Assembly: GCA_031277805.1 (NCBI GenBank)
Contig: JAITLR010000009.1
Span: 186,001-250,000 of the forward strand
From: Comamonas sp.
GTDB lineage: Bacteria; Pseudomonadota; Gammaproteobacteria; Burkholderiales; Burkholderiaceae_C
Length of the DNA: 64,000 nucleotides
Direction of reading: 5' to 3'
The position numbers and the translations under genes were made by a program. The notes beneath the pieces were generated by a model, which was given only the letters and a program-made list of their open reading frames with translations, did no database searches and was not told the origin of the DNA. Below are positions 9,681-18,304 of the stretch, one piece after another (the first letter of the stretch is position 1; every line of letters starts with the position of its first letter).

Positions 9681-9875
9681 ACTCGCATTGGCAGGTCTCC
9701 TGGCTCACACCGTCTTTGGCGCTACTTGCCCCTTCCCGCCTCAATTGGCAGTGGTTATGGCAGCAGCTCGGTGCTCACAGTTGCGAGGACAGCCACGTAT
9801 TTACAACGTATTCCCGTTTTCATTCCCTTAAAAAAGGGAAGCTCAATGCTGGGGCGCGATTGTACATGGCTTTGA
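9681..9875 (-). ncRNA. Cobalamin (AdoCbl) riboswitch
   Basis: On the minus strand the leader shows GGGAATACGTTGTAAATACG, then GGCTGTCCTCGCAACTGTGA, then ACCACTG, GGCGGGAAGG, and the diagnostic B12 box AGCCAGGAGACCTGCC at 9690-9705. Order and spacing match the class I cobalamin riboswitch. It lies about 220 bases before btuB and should repress the uptake operon when B12 is abundant. The expression platform in 9462-9680 was not resolved by eye. Confidence 0.95.
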
Positions 9876-10066
9876 ATTTTTACCCCTCTCTATCCCGGCC
9901 ACGCTGACCTTCCCGACCGAGATGGATAGACCGGAGTTCGACCGGTGGCACAGAAACACACGCAGTGCCCTTGTTTCCGGCACGCCGAAGCAATACGAAA
10001 GCGGCGTTGAACGCTGCGGCATCTGACTAGTTCATGCGGGAAACTTTAGCTGTTGCATCCCTATAG

Positions 10067-10145
10067 AAAAAGCGCTCACAAGGAGCGCTTTTTTAGGCTG
10101 CAAAGGAGTTCACGACTTTACTGTCGAGACCCCTCTGCTCCGCAA
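10067..10145 (-). ncRNA. Structured element, left copy: hairpin plus terminator, possible small RNA
   Basis: On the minus strand a CGAC/GTCG-centred hairpin (10113-10126) is followed by an 11-bp stem AAAAAGCGCTC/GAGCGCTTTTT with a five-base loop (10067-10093). A closely similar arrangement occurs at 26908-26995, at the other end of the fimbrial island. No gene on the minus strand ends here, so this copy is not an obvious 3' UTR. It may be a small RNA, a repeated element or an island boundary. The terminator also insulates the riboswitch promoter. Confidence 0.45.
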
Positions 10146-10891
10146 AGCGACACAAATGCCGGATTGCTATTCCAGCGAATTAATGTCGTAAACACGGACC
10201 CAAGAGTCATGCGGTTTCTAGGGCACCTCTGCTCCTGGCACGCGCATCTAAAGTCGTAAACACTCCTCCACAGCAATCAAAGCACCTAGCTCTGTTCTTT
10301 TCCACTATCGTTGGGATTGAACTCCAAGTGCAAGTGCTACTCAGCATGCATGTACATGACGTCTGAGCTAAGAGCATGCTTGACACCGCTACCTACGCGG
10401 CCCCTTCATGTTGTCGAGACGGGCGCAAAAATCACCCTAGAGTAGGCCGTCGCGGGATACCCTGGGTTTGCCATTGCATCGAGCACTCGCTCACCCAGAC
10501 ATCGCCCCACCACTAGCGCAACCCAGGCCCAGGCGATGAGGTGCAGTGGCAGAGGTTCTATTGGGTCACTTCTGAGGGAAGTCAGCGCCAAAACCTTTGA
10601 CAGCTCGCCAGATTTTTCAGACTGATCTTATATACCCTGCCCGATCTCTTAAGCATACTGAAATTCAGCAGGCAAGTGCATCGCAGTAACGATATGTCCT
10701 GACTTTTGCCAGCAGCGCTCGCAACCAGTTCCAGACCTGAACCACCGTTCGCTGGCGACCTGCCTCATTGCCCTTGCGAGACCGCGTTTCGCTATATGTG
10801 GCGCGCTGAAACCGAATTGCGGCAGGAAACACTAGTGGGTGCGGAGTGTGCGTAAAAAGCATGTTCGCCTTCGCCAGGAAAGGAGTGAATC
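10146..10891. other. Intergenic region upstream of the EAL gene, no recognisable gene
   Basis: About 745 bases with no convincing coding sequence; a 61-codon minus-strand frame at 10406-10591 has no recognisable family or ribosome site. GTCGTAAACAC occurs twice on the plus strand (10184-10194 and 10252-10262). It resembles the AAGTCGTGAAC segment of the adjacent hairpin element on the opposite strand, so the element may be partly repeated here. The EAL gene's ribosome site GGAAAGGAG is at the right end. Confidence 0.5.
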
Positions 10892-11806
10892 ATGAAAGAC
10901 GCCTTCGCTATGAGCGTTGAGGTTGCAACAGTATCTCGCACGAACCGACTCGTTGACCGGGTATGCGATGGAGTCTTGGCCAAGGAGTTCTCGGTTGCCT
11001 TTCAACCGATTGTGGACGTTCACTCTGGTCGCACGATAGGCGCCGAAGCGCTGTTGCGCTGGCAGCATCCGGAGCTTGGTCAGCTCTTGCCCGGAACATT
11101 CGCCAAGGCACTACTGGCACCTGAGGCCGCATGGGCAACCACTGCATTTGTGATCGATGAAGTGTGCCGGCAACTAAGCGCGTCGATGGCCACTGTCTCA
11201 GCGAATTGTCCTGAAGATGGCACCAGGCTGCAGTTCGTGTCGTTCAATGTTTTGCCTTCCCAACTGCATGGCACAAGACTTGAAGCTCTGATTCGCGAAG
11301 CAGTATCAAAGCATCGTGTCACTCCGTCACTGATTCTGGTCGAGCTACTCGAATGTGAGCCGATAGTTGACCAAGCCGAGCTACAGCAGGACATTGAAAG
11401 GCTGCGTCAACTAGGAGTGCGCGTCGCCATTGACGACTTCGGTAGCGGCTCATGGACCTTGTGCGACTTGGCAACTCTTAAGATCGATGTTGTCAAGCTC
11501 AGCGGCAAGCTGGTGAACCGAGGCCCATTGAATGCAAGAATGTGGATCATTCTTGGCGGCATGATTGGTTTGCTTTCGGATCTTGGTGTCGCCACAGTCG
11601 TGGAAGGCATCGAGTCGACGGATCAGCGCGCCTGGATTGAAACGCAAATGCCTGTTATGGCACAAGGCTACGGCTATGCGAGGCCTCAACCATGCCTACG
11701 CTCAGCACTACGCACCGACGAATCAATCCGTCGTATTGCTTCATTTGCAGCACCGCCCACTGCTCACGCAATGGTCCATGCCGAAAGACTGTGCAATGTA
11801 CTGTAG
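10892..11806 (+). CDS. EAL-domain c-di-GMP phosphodiesterase-like protein
   Basis: This 304-residue protein consists almost entirely of one EAL domain. Motifs seen in order are FQPIVD, EALLRW, FNVLPSQL, LVELLE, IDDFGSG, the lysine in KIDVVKL, VVEGIES and QGYGYARP. Most metal and substrate residues of active EAL enzymes seem present, with DDFGSG for the usual DDFGTG, so hydrolysis of c-di-GMP is plausible. No GGDEF or sensory domain is attached. GGAAAGGAG lies six bases before the ATG. Next to a BvgA/BvgS-type system it recalls Bordetella BvgR, a stand-alone EAL regulator. A role in switching fimbriae or biofilm is inference. Confidence 0.88.
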   Translation: MKDAFAMSVEVATVSRTNRLVDRVCDGVLAKEFSVAFQPIVDVHSGRTIGAEALLRWQHPELGQLLPGTFAKALLAPEAAWATTAFVIDEVCRQLSASMATVSANCPEDGTRLQFVSFNVLPSQLHGTRLEALIREAVSKHRVTPSLILVELLECEPIVDQAELQQDIERLRQLGVRVAIDDFGSGSWTLCDLATLKIDVVKLSGKLVNRGPLNARMWIILGGMIGLLSDLGVATVVEGIESTDQRAWIETQMPVMAQGYGYARPQPCLRSALRTDESIRRIASFAAPPTAHAMVHAERLCNVL

Positions 11807-12402
11807 AGAAGCCCCTCTACACCACCGCTCCCACATAACCGCCTTCTAGCTCTCGGCGTGGTTGCCTCGACTGGTTGAACCCTCAAAGTACCGGCAGCCA
11901 ACAATGCCTGCTGGATACAGTTGTCCGACCTTTTCATCCGCATCAGCAGGCCGAGCACCAACCAGTCGCGCGGGATTCCTGCAATCAAGACCTTCGTGCG
12001 GCCCCATGTCCAAGCACTGGTCCGAACGATACATAGCCATATGGCATGGCTGTCCGACCGCAGCCTGCTATGCCAGCGGACGGTTTGGACATCCTCTCCA
12101 TAGGGTTCAGATTCGCATCAATCGGTCGGTGGGGCACATCCAACGACTGACAATTCACAAGCTTGCACTGCTCTTTCCTGGCAGTTTTTTCGGACAAACC
12201 ACACGCCCCGTCCAAAGGGAGAGTGCACCGGCGTGACCAAGGGCTGGCCTCAGCTCAGTCTGTTGCCGGGTACTTCACCAAGGGCCAAATCCCAGATTCC
12301 GATATGGTGGTCGCCAAATCGCCCGGCTAATCACCTGCGACATCGCACGGGTTCCGTCATGCAAACTCAAACCACGTGCCGATGTCGCCCAACAGACGGC
12401 GC
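11807..12402. other. Gap between convergent EAL and response-regulator genes
   Basis: Nearly 600 bases lie between two convergent genes. Several short frames exist on both strands, but none has a ribosome site, recognisable motif or coding-like composition. I see no clear intrinsic terminator. It may be remnant DNA from island assembly. Confidence 0.5.
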
Positions 12403-13107
12403 TCAACTCTTCTCAAGCAGTTTGCGCGATGCAAACAGCTCTGCATCGCTGCGGATTCCAAGCTTGCGAAATGCCGCTTGCTTTTGCGTGCTAATCGTCT
12501 TGCTGCTGCGGGAAAATTTCGCCGCAATGTCGGACACAGACATGCCTGCGAGATAGCAACGCAGCACTTCGTGCTCGCGCGGGCTGAGACGCAAGTCCTC
12601 AGACAGATTTGAATCGGACACCGGTGCACTCTCGCTGCTCACGTTTTTTTGCTCCACTCGAGGATCAGGCATCGCGCTCGACATAAGCTTTCCGGACAAC
12701 TCGGGGCTGATGTAGGGACTGCCTTTCGCGACAACAAAGATTGCATGCGCGAGTTCACTGAGATTCTCACTCTTGCCGAAAAAGCCGAGCGCCCCCGCAC
12801 GCATGGTCATGTTGACGGTCGCAGCTGTATCACTGCTCGACGTCATCAGGATCCTGCAATCCGGGAAGCGCGTACTGACCAGCTTGACCAAATTGAGCCC
12901 GTCAATCTCGCCGGGACCAAGCGTGTAGTCGAGCAACACCACATCCGCATGATTTGTCTCAAGCCAGCAGATTAAGTCACGCGATTTCGCGAAGCTCGCC
13001 ACCACCGCAATGTCAGTCCTTTCCTTCAGATAGCTGGAAATCCCGTGCTGGACTACGGCATGGTCGTCCAGGATCACAACCCGGATCATCCGGTGTTCTG
13101 GCCTCAT
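12403..13107 (-). CDS. NarL/FixJ-family response regulator (BvgA/CblR-like)
   Basis: This 234-residue regulator has an N-terminal receiver (VVILDDHAVVQHG, phospho-acceptor Asp60 in VVLLDYT, TMRAGALGFFGKS near the end). A LuxR-type helix-turn-helix follows (LSPREHEVLRCYLAGMSVSD through STQKQAAFRKLGI). The ATG at 13107 is preceded by AAAGGG six bases upstream; the frame is open to 13164 but lacks a better site. It is divergent from the neighbouring hybrid kinase gene. Together with two BvgS-like kinases it matches the cblS/cblT/cblR arrangement known to control cable pili in Burkholderia cenocepacia, so it probably activates the adjacent fimbrial operon. Confidence 0.9.
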   Translation of the reverse strand: MRPEHRMIRVVILDDHAVVQHGISSYLKERTDIAVVASFAKSRDLICWLETNHADVVLLDYTLGPGEIDGLNLVKLVSTRFPDCRILMTSSSDTAATVNMTMRAGALGFFGKSENLSELAHAIFVVAKGSPYISPELSGKLMSSAMPDPRVEQKNVSSESAPVSDSNLSEDLRLSPREHEVLRCYLAGMSVSDIAAKFSRSSKTISTQKQAAFRKLGIRSDAELFASRKLLEKS

Positions 13108-13338
13108 TGCTAACCCTTTCATTCTTGCGATATGGCCGTGAATGGCTGGCCCGTCTCCAGTCATCGCAAGCCGCTACCAATATGGTTGATTATCAGGATC
13201 AGACTACCGTCTTTCCGGGTAATTTTTCGCCCACTGCCTAAACCGGTCGGGAGGTCCGCGTCACCCGGGCAAGTTCGGACAACGGCAAGATTCGGCATTG
13301 GCGACGACTGCCCCAGGGATGGTACGCGCCGGGCCGCG

Positions 13339-13365
13339 TTGGGCTCACAATGCACAACCTATAAA
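13339..13365 (+). promoter_or_regulatory. Candidate promoter for the hybrid kinase gene
   Basis: TTGGGC (13339-13344) and TATAAA (13360-13365) are separated by 15 bases in the divergent gap 13108-13514. Start would be near 13372. Spacing is slightly short, so confidence is modest. The rest of this gap holds only the candidate small frame at 13433. Confidence 0.35.
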
Positions 13366-13432
13366 AGTTGGTCCGTCTCTCGGTGTTACGCACGCTCAGA
13401 CGGGCGATACTGCCGTAGAAAGGAGCGCCACC

Positions 13433-13729
13433 ATGCCGGATCGGCTCCGTGCCGCCACAGATAATGCAGCCGACTCAGCTGTACCCCAGGCAATAACGCG
13501 AAAAGGACGTGAGCATGGTGAGTTTGAAGGGCCGCGCCATCCTAATCGGCGTCGTGGTCGGGTTGATGCCAGCGCTTGGGTGGGCAAACAACACACCGCA
13601 GTTTACGCAGGAGGAACAGGCATGGATCACCAGGCATCCTGTCGTGCGGACTCGCACCGATCCGAACTGGCCTCCGTTCGAATTTCGAGAACGCGGCAAA
13701 ATCGTCGGGGTCGTTCCATCATTTCTTGA
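13433..13729 (+). CDS. Candidate small ORF overlapping the kinase start out of frame
   Basis: An ATG at 13433 has an excellent ribosome site (AAAGGAG, six bases upstream), better than that of the kinase gene that follows. It would encode 98 residues beginning MPDRLRAATDNAADSAVPQ, rich in Arg and Ala, and ends inside the kinase gene in another frame. After about 26 codons it reads the kinase coding sequence out of frame, so the latter part is unlikely to be selected protein. It may act as an upstream regulatory frame or be fortuitous. Confidence 0.25.
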   Translation: MPDRLRAATDNAADSAVPQAITRKGREHGEFEGPRHPNRRRGRVDASAWVGKQHTAVYAGGTGMDHQASCRADSHRSELASVRISRTRQNRRGRSIIS

Positions 13730-16052
13730 CGCAATCTCGCGGATCAGCGGGCTGCGCTTCGAGTATGTCGACGATGTCACGTGGCACAACTCGGCAGACG
13801 CATTTCACTCCGGCCGGATAGACATCGTTCCGGACCTGACGTGGCGCGACACGCTCAATGCATGGAGGATGCCTCATCCTGGCACTACCCTCGGTACGAC
13901 GGCAAGCAGCGACAACCGTACCATTTCCCCCCGCGACAACCTCATCTTTAGCCGTCCCTATTTTTCCGGCACGGTGTTCGTCGTGACGTCCGAGCGTCTG
14001 AACCTGCTCGTCGATGCCCGCAATCTCGCCGGTCAGCGCATCGCGATCAAGGGCGGCGGCGCAGTGGAAGCCGCGATCCGCCACGGCGACATCCCCGTCA
14101 GTCTTTTGACCTATGACGATGAGCGCGACGCGCTTGCGGCCGTTGCCGATGGCATCGCCGATGCCGCCATCGGCCCGGACGTGTCGCTCCTGCCACTCGT
14201 GCAGCGGCAATACCGCGACAAGCTGTTCGTGTCGGGTGGTCTGCCTGACAGCCCATATGCTCTCTCGATCGCGACACGCAGCGATATGCCCGTGCTCGCG
14301 TCAATTATCGACAAGTCGCTCGCAGCGATCCCGGCGCGCGATGCCGAGCGCCTCGTGCATCAATGGATCGAATCGACCGACTACGGTAAACCATCGCTGC
14401 AATCGATCCTCTACTACCGACGCTGGCAGGTCGCAGCGGCCGGAGCTGGTCTGTTCGCGCTGGCGGCAATCGCATTCGCTTCCTGGCGATCACGTGTCGC
14501 AGCAGTACGCAGCGAGCGAGACAAGGCGATGTTCTTCGCGTTCATCAGCCACGAAATCCGCACACCGATGCACACGATCCTTTCGTCACTTGAACTGCTG
14601 CAGCGCTCAAAGCTCCCAACAAAGCAGGCGAATCGCGCGGACGCTGCCCTGGCTGCCTCGGAGTCGCTTCTGACGCTGCTCGACGACATCCTCGACTACT
14701 CGCGCCTTGAATCGCGCAATGTCACCCTCACGCCCGAGCCGACGCACATCGCACCCTGGATCCAGCGCAGCGCCGACATGGTGCGCTGGCGCGTCGACGA
14801 GAAGAAGCTAAGTTTGAAGCTCGAAATCGCATGTCCACCCGGGCTGCATGTACTGATCGACCCGGTTCGCACACGTCAGATCGTGCTGAATCTGCTCGTC
14901 AATGCGCTCAAGTTCACGTCTACCGGCTCGATTGCACTGCGCGTCGACTATCTCGAAGGCAAACCGGACCGTACCGGCTCGCTTGTGATCGAGGTCCGCG
15001 ACACCGGCATCGGCATTCCGCCCGACCGCCAGCGCGCCATCTTCGAGCCGTATCAGCGAGTCGAGCACTCGGGTAATCGACGCGTCGGCGGCAGCGGGCT
15101 GGGGCTGTCGATCTGCCGCGAACTGGTCGACCTGATGAAGGGTGTGATTACTGTCAGCAGCAGCCCCGACAAAGGTACCGTCTTCACAGTGATCCTGCCG
15201 ACACGAAGCATCGCGCACGCGCCAGCAGCCGGCACGACCGACGCACTGACGGCGACGCTCGCCCCATCGCCGTCAGTGCGCGCGCAAGCGCCGGTGGACG
15301 CAGACACGCCGCCGGCCGGCAACGGCCCGATGATCCTGGTCGTCGACGACCACGAGGCGGTTCAACACGCAATCCAGCATCAGCTCGACGCCCTCGCGTG
15401 CCGCTCGGCCGTTGCCGACACTGGCGAGCAGGCGCTCGCGCAGTTTGCCCGCACGGCGTTCGACATGGTATTGCTCGACTGCGACCTACCCGACATCGAC
15501 GGCTATACGGTCGTGCAACGCATGCGCGATGACGAACGCCTGCAACAGCGGGCGCACACGCCCATCATCGCGATTTCGGCGTCGACCGGAGCTACGCATC
15601 GCGAGCGGTGCTTCGACAGTGGCATGGACGGCGTACTGGGCAAGCCACTGCGGCTCGAAGCACTGCGCCAGATGATCGACCTGTGGTGCCCGACTGGCGT
15701 CACGAACAGGAGCATGCCAGCGGAGGAAGACTTGCAATCGGCGAAAGCCGATTTCCGGGAGATCTATCGGCAAAGCGTCGACACCGATCTGGCAGAGCTC
15801 GGCAATGCGTTGTCGAATGGCGATGCTGATCGTGCACTTCATGCGTCGCACCGCATCAAGGGTGCAGCAGCCATTGCCGGTCATGCGGCGACGAGCGAAC
15901 TGGCAGCCGAGCTCGAGCGCCAGCTGCAGTTCGCATCCGGCAGCATGCCACCAAGCATCCATGCGCTCAGTGACGAACTGCGGCGCCTGCACCGCGCCGA
16001 CATGGCCGGGCTGGACGCCGCCGAGCGCGAGTCGGGCGTCCCCGATGCCTAG
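13515..16052 (+). CDS. BvgS-type hybrid sensor kinase with HPt domain
   Basis: This 845-residue inner-membrane kinase has, in order, a signal/anchor and one periplasmic SBP_bac_3-type sensor domain (about 30-275). A transmembrane span follows near 305-325, then HisKA with His346 in FISHEIRTPM and HATPase (LNLLVNALKF, DTGIGIP, GSGLGLSICREL). The receiver has Asp655 in MVLLDCDLPDIDG, and the C-terminal HPt domain has His779 in ASHRIKGAAA. This is the complete phosphorelay layout of BvgS, but with one Venus-flytrap domain. The ATG at 13515 has AAAAGGA eight bases upstream. It converges with a paralogous kinase gene and probably phosphorylates the adjacent NarL-type regulator. Confidence 0.93.
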   Translation: MVSLKGRAILIGVVVGLMPALGWANNTPQFTQEEQAWITRHPVVRTRTDPNWPPFEFRERGKIVGVVPSFLDAISRISGLRFEYVDDVTWHNSADAFHSGRIDIVPDLTWRDTLNAWRMPHPGTTLGTTASSDNRTISPRDNLIFSRPYFSGTVFVVTSERLNLLVDARNLAGQRIAIKGGGAVEAAIRHGDIPVSLLTYDDERDALAAVADGIADAAIGPDVSLLPLVQRQYRDKLFVSGGLPDSPYALSIATRSDMPVLASIIDKSLAAIPARDAERLVHQWIESTDYGKPSLQSILYYRRWQVAAAGAGLFALAAIAFASWRSRVAAVRSERDKAMFFAFISHEIRTPMHTILSSLELLQRSKLPTKQANRADAALAASESLLTLLDDILDYSRLESRNVTLTPEPTHIAPWIQRSADMVRWRVDEKKLSLKLEIACPPGLHVLIDPVRTRQIVLNLLVNALKFTSTGSIALRVDYLEGKPDRTGSLVIEVRDTGIGIPPDRQRAIFEPYQRVEHSGNRRVGGSGLGLSICRELVDLMKGVITVSSSPDKGTVFTVILPTRSIAHAPAAGTTDALTATLAPSPSVRAQAPVDADTPPAGNGPMILVVDDHEAVQHAIQHQLDALACRSAVADTGEQALAQFARTAFDMVLLDCDLPDIDGYTVVQRMRDDERLQQRAHTPIIAISASTGATHRERCFDSGMDGVLGKPLRLEALRQMIDLWCPTGVTNRSMPAEEDLQSAKADFREIYRQSVDTDLAELGNALSNGDADRALHASHRIKGAAAIAGHAATSELAAELERQLQFASGSMPPSIHALSDELRRLHRADMAGLDAAERESGVPDA

Positions 16053-16097
16053 ACTACCGGCGTGACCAAAAACGCCCCCCCGGAACAGGTCCAGATC

Positions 16098-18248
16098 CTA
16101 TGGCACCGGCAACGTGTCCGGTGCGTCGCCGGCATCGGGCTGGCACCAGGTCGCGATCGCCTGCCGGAGCATTTCGAGCCGCAGCGGCTTGCCCAGCACG
16201 CCATCCATGCCGCTCTCGAAGCAACGCATCTTGTGCGCCTCGCCGCACTCCGCCGAAATCGCGATGATCGGAACGCGCCTGGCCATTCGCGCGGCTTCCT
16301 CCTGACGGATCATCCGCGCGAGTGCATAACCGTCGATGTCGGGTAGACTGCGATCGAGCAGCACCATGTCGATCCCGCCCTGCGCGAGGTACCGCAACGC
16401 CTCTTCTCCCGTACCGACAACAACGCCGACGCAGCCGAGCGCATCGCATTGATCCTGCAGCGCGGCCAGCACGGCCTCGTGATCGTCGACGATCAAGACG
16501 CACGCTGCGCCGCGATGCACCGGCACGGCCATTGCGCGCGCCAGTATCGGCGACGCCGTGAACGACTGCACCGCCCCCCCCTCAGTTGCCGGAACCGGCA
16601 ATTGCACCGTGAATACCGTCTCCACATGCGGCGTGCTCTCGACCGCGATCGAGCCGTGCATCAGCTCGACGAGCTCCCGGCAGATTGCGAGCCCAAGCCC
16701 GCTGCCACCGTTGCCTGATTGCGGCCCACGATCGGCCTGCCAGTAAGTTTCGAAGACGCGGCCGAAGCGATCGGGCGCGATGCCGATGCCGGTGTCGCGC
16801 ACTTCAAGGCACAGCGTACCGCTGCGGCCATGACGGGCAGGCAGATATTGCACGCGCAACGTCACGGCCCCGACCGCCGTGAAATTGATGGCGTTGACGA
16901 GCAGATTCAGCACAATCTGGCGCACGCGCACGGGATCGATCGACACTAGCACCGATGGCGGCCCCGACACATCGAGCCTCAACGCCAGAGCCTTTCGGTC
17001 CGCACGCCAGCGCACCATGTCGATGGTTTGACGGGCCCACGCGTCGAGCTGGACCATTTGCGGCGACAGCGTGACCTTGCGCGACTCGAGGCGCGAGTAG
17101 TCGAGGATATCGTCGAGCAGCGTCAGCAGCGTTTCAGAAGCCGATACCGCTGCATCCACCCGACCGACCTGCGGTACGGAAAGCCGTGAACGCTGCAGGA
17201 ATTCGAGCGACGACAGGACCGCCTGCATCGGCGTGCGAATCTCGTGACTGACGAAGGCGAGGAACATCGCCTTGTCGCGTTTGCTGCGGATGGCCGCCGC
17301 ACGGGACTTCCACATCAGGTACGCAAGAACCGCGAACGTCAGCAACGTCACGACGATCGCCAGCACCGCCGGCGCACGATAGCGCATGATCGAGTGGATG
17401 GTCGGCTTGCCGTAGTCACCCAGTTCAATCGAGTCTCGCGTGATCACGGCGGCCCTGCTGACCGGGATGGCCGCAAGCGACTTGTCGATGATCGATGCAA
17501 GGATCGGCAGGTCTGCGCGCGTGAGCATCGCAAGCGACACCGGGCGGTCGGCCAGCATGCCGGACATATAAATCTGGCCACTGAACTGCCTGCGCTTGAT
17601 CGGCAGGATCGTGACGTCGATACCAAGCGCGGCGTCGGCTTCGCCGTTTGCGACCGCGGCAAGTGCGAGCTCCTCGGTGTCGAACGTGCGCACGTCGAGC
17701 GGTACGCCGCTATGACGGACGAAATATTCGACTGCGCCTTGCCCCTTGATGGCCACTCGCTGGCCCTTCAAGCGCTGCAGGCCGAAGATCATCGCGGAAT
17801 TGTTGCCCGTCACAACGGTCAGCCGCCCGACCAGATACGGTGCACTGACCCTTGCACCGACACCAGCACGATCGGGCACCAACTCGCGCCAGACGCCCGG
17901 CAGCAAATCGACCTTGCCGGATGCGAGCGCTTCGTACGCGTGTCCCCATTCGGTGCCGGGCACCGTCTGGAACGTGAGGCCTGTCATCTCCGAGATCGCG
18001 CTCAGATAGCCCGCAACAAGCCCCGCATGTCTGCCGTTGCGCATATATTCGATCGGCAGCCAGTTCGCCTCGACCGCGATATGGACGACCGGGTGATCGT
18101 TGATCCAGCGGAGCTCTTCTTCGGTAAAGACCGGCCTTCCGCTGACGCTCGCAGCGCCCGTACCGACCGAAATGGTCAGCAGCATCGTCGCCAACACGCA
18201 GCGAAACATGCGCCACACGGGGCGATGCGCGAAGAACTTGGCTTCCAT
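16098..18248 (-). CDS. BvgS-type hybrid sensor kinase lacking HPt (CblS-like)
   Basis: This 716-residue paralogue of the kinase at 13515 has a signal peptide and a periplasmic SBP_bac_3 domain (EEELRWINDHPVVHIAVEAN). A transmembrane span precedes HisKA with His335 in FVSHEIRTPM, HATPase (LNLLVNAINF, DTGIGIAP, GSGLGLAICREL) and a receiver with Asp632 in MVLLDRSLPDIDG. It ends just after the receiver, with no HPt domain, so its phosphoryl group must pass through an HPt supplied elsewhere, plausibly the neighbour's. It lies on the fimbrial strand just after the second adhesin gene and may be the last gene of that operon. The frame extends to a TTG at 18254; the ATG at 18248 is preferred. Confidence 0.9.
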   Translation of the reverse strand: MEAKFFAHRPVWRMFRCVLATMLLTISVGTGAASVSGRPVFTEEELRWINDHPVVHIAVEANWLPIEYMRNGRHAGLVAGYLSAISEMTGLTFQTVPGTEWGHAYEALASGKVDLLPGVWRELVPDRAGVGARVSAPYLVGRLTVVTGNNSAMIFGLQRLKGQRVAIKGQGAVEYFVRHSGVPLDVRTFDTEELALAAVANGEADAALGIDVTILPIKRRQFSGQIYMSGMLADRPVSLAMLTRADLPILASIIDKSLAAIPVSRAAVITRDSIELGDYGKPTIHSIMRYRAPAVLAIVVTLLTFAVLAYLMWKSRAAAIRSKRDKAMFLAFVSHEIRTPMQAVLSSLEFLQRSRLSVPQVGRVDAAVSASETLLTLLDDILDYSRLESRKVTLSPQMVQLDAWARQTIDMVRWRADRKALALRLDVSGPPSVLVSIDPVRVRQIVLNLLVNAINFTAVGAVTLRVQYLPARHGRSGTLCLEVRDTGIGIAPDRFGRVFETYWQADRGPQSGNGGSGLGLAICRELVELMHGSIAVESTPHVETVFTVQLPVPATEGGAVQSFTASPILARAMAVPVHRGAACVLIVDDHEAVLAALQDQCDALGCVGVVVGTGEEALRYLAQGGIDMVLLDRSLPDIDGYALARMIRQEEAARMARRVPIIAISAECGEAHKMRCFESGMDGVLGKPLRLEMLRQAIATWCQPDAGDAPDTLPVP

Positions 18249-18304
18249 GATCAATTCGCTTGGGATAAAGGCACGCGGCGCCCGTGCGGCGGGCGCCGGA
18301 CGCG

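Noticed and set aside
10406-10591. 61-codon minus-strand frame
   Set aside because: Hydrophobic stretch in the middle, but no ribosome site, homology or conserved neighbour; treated as chance.
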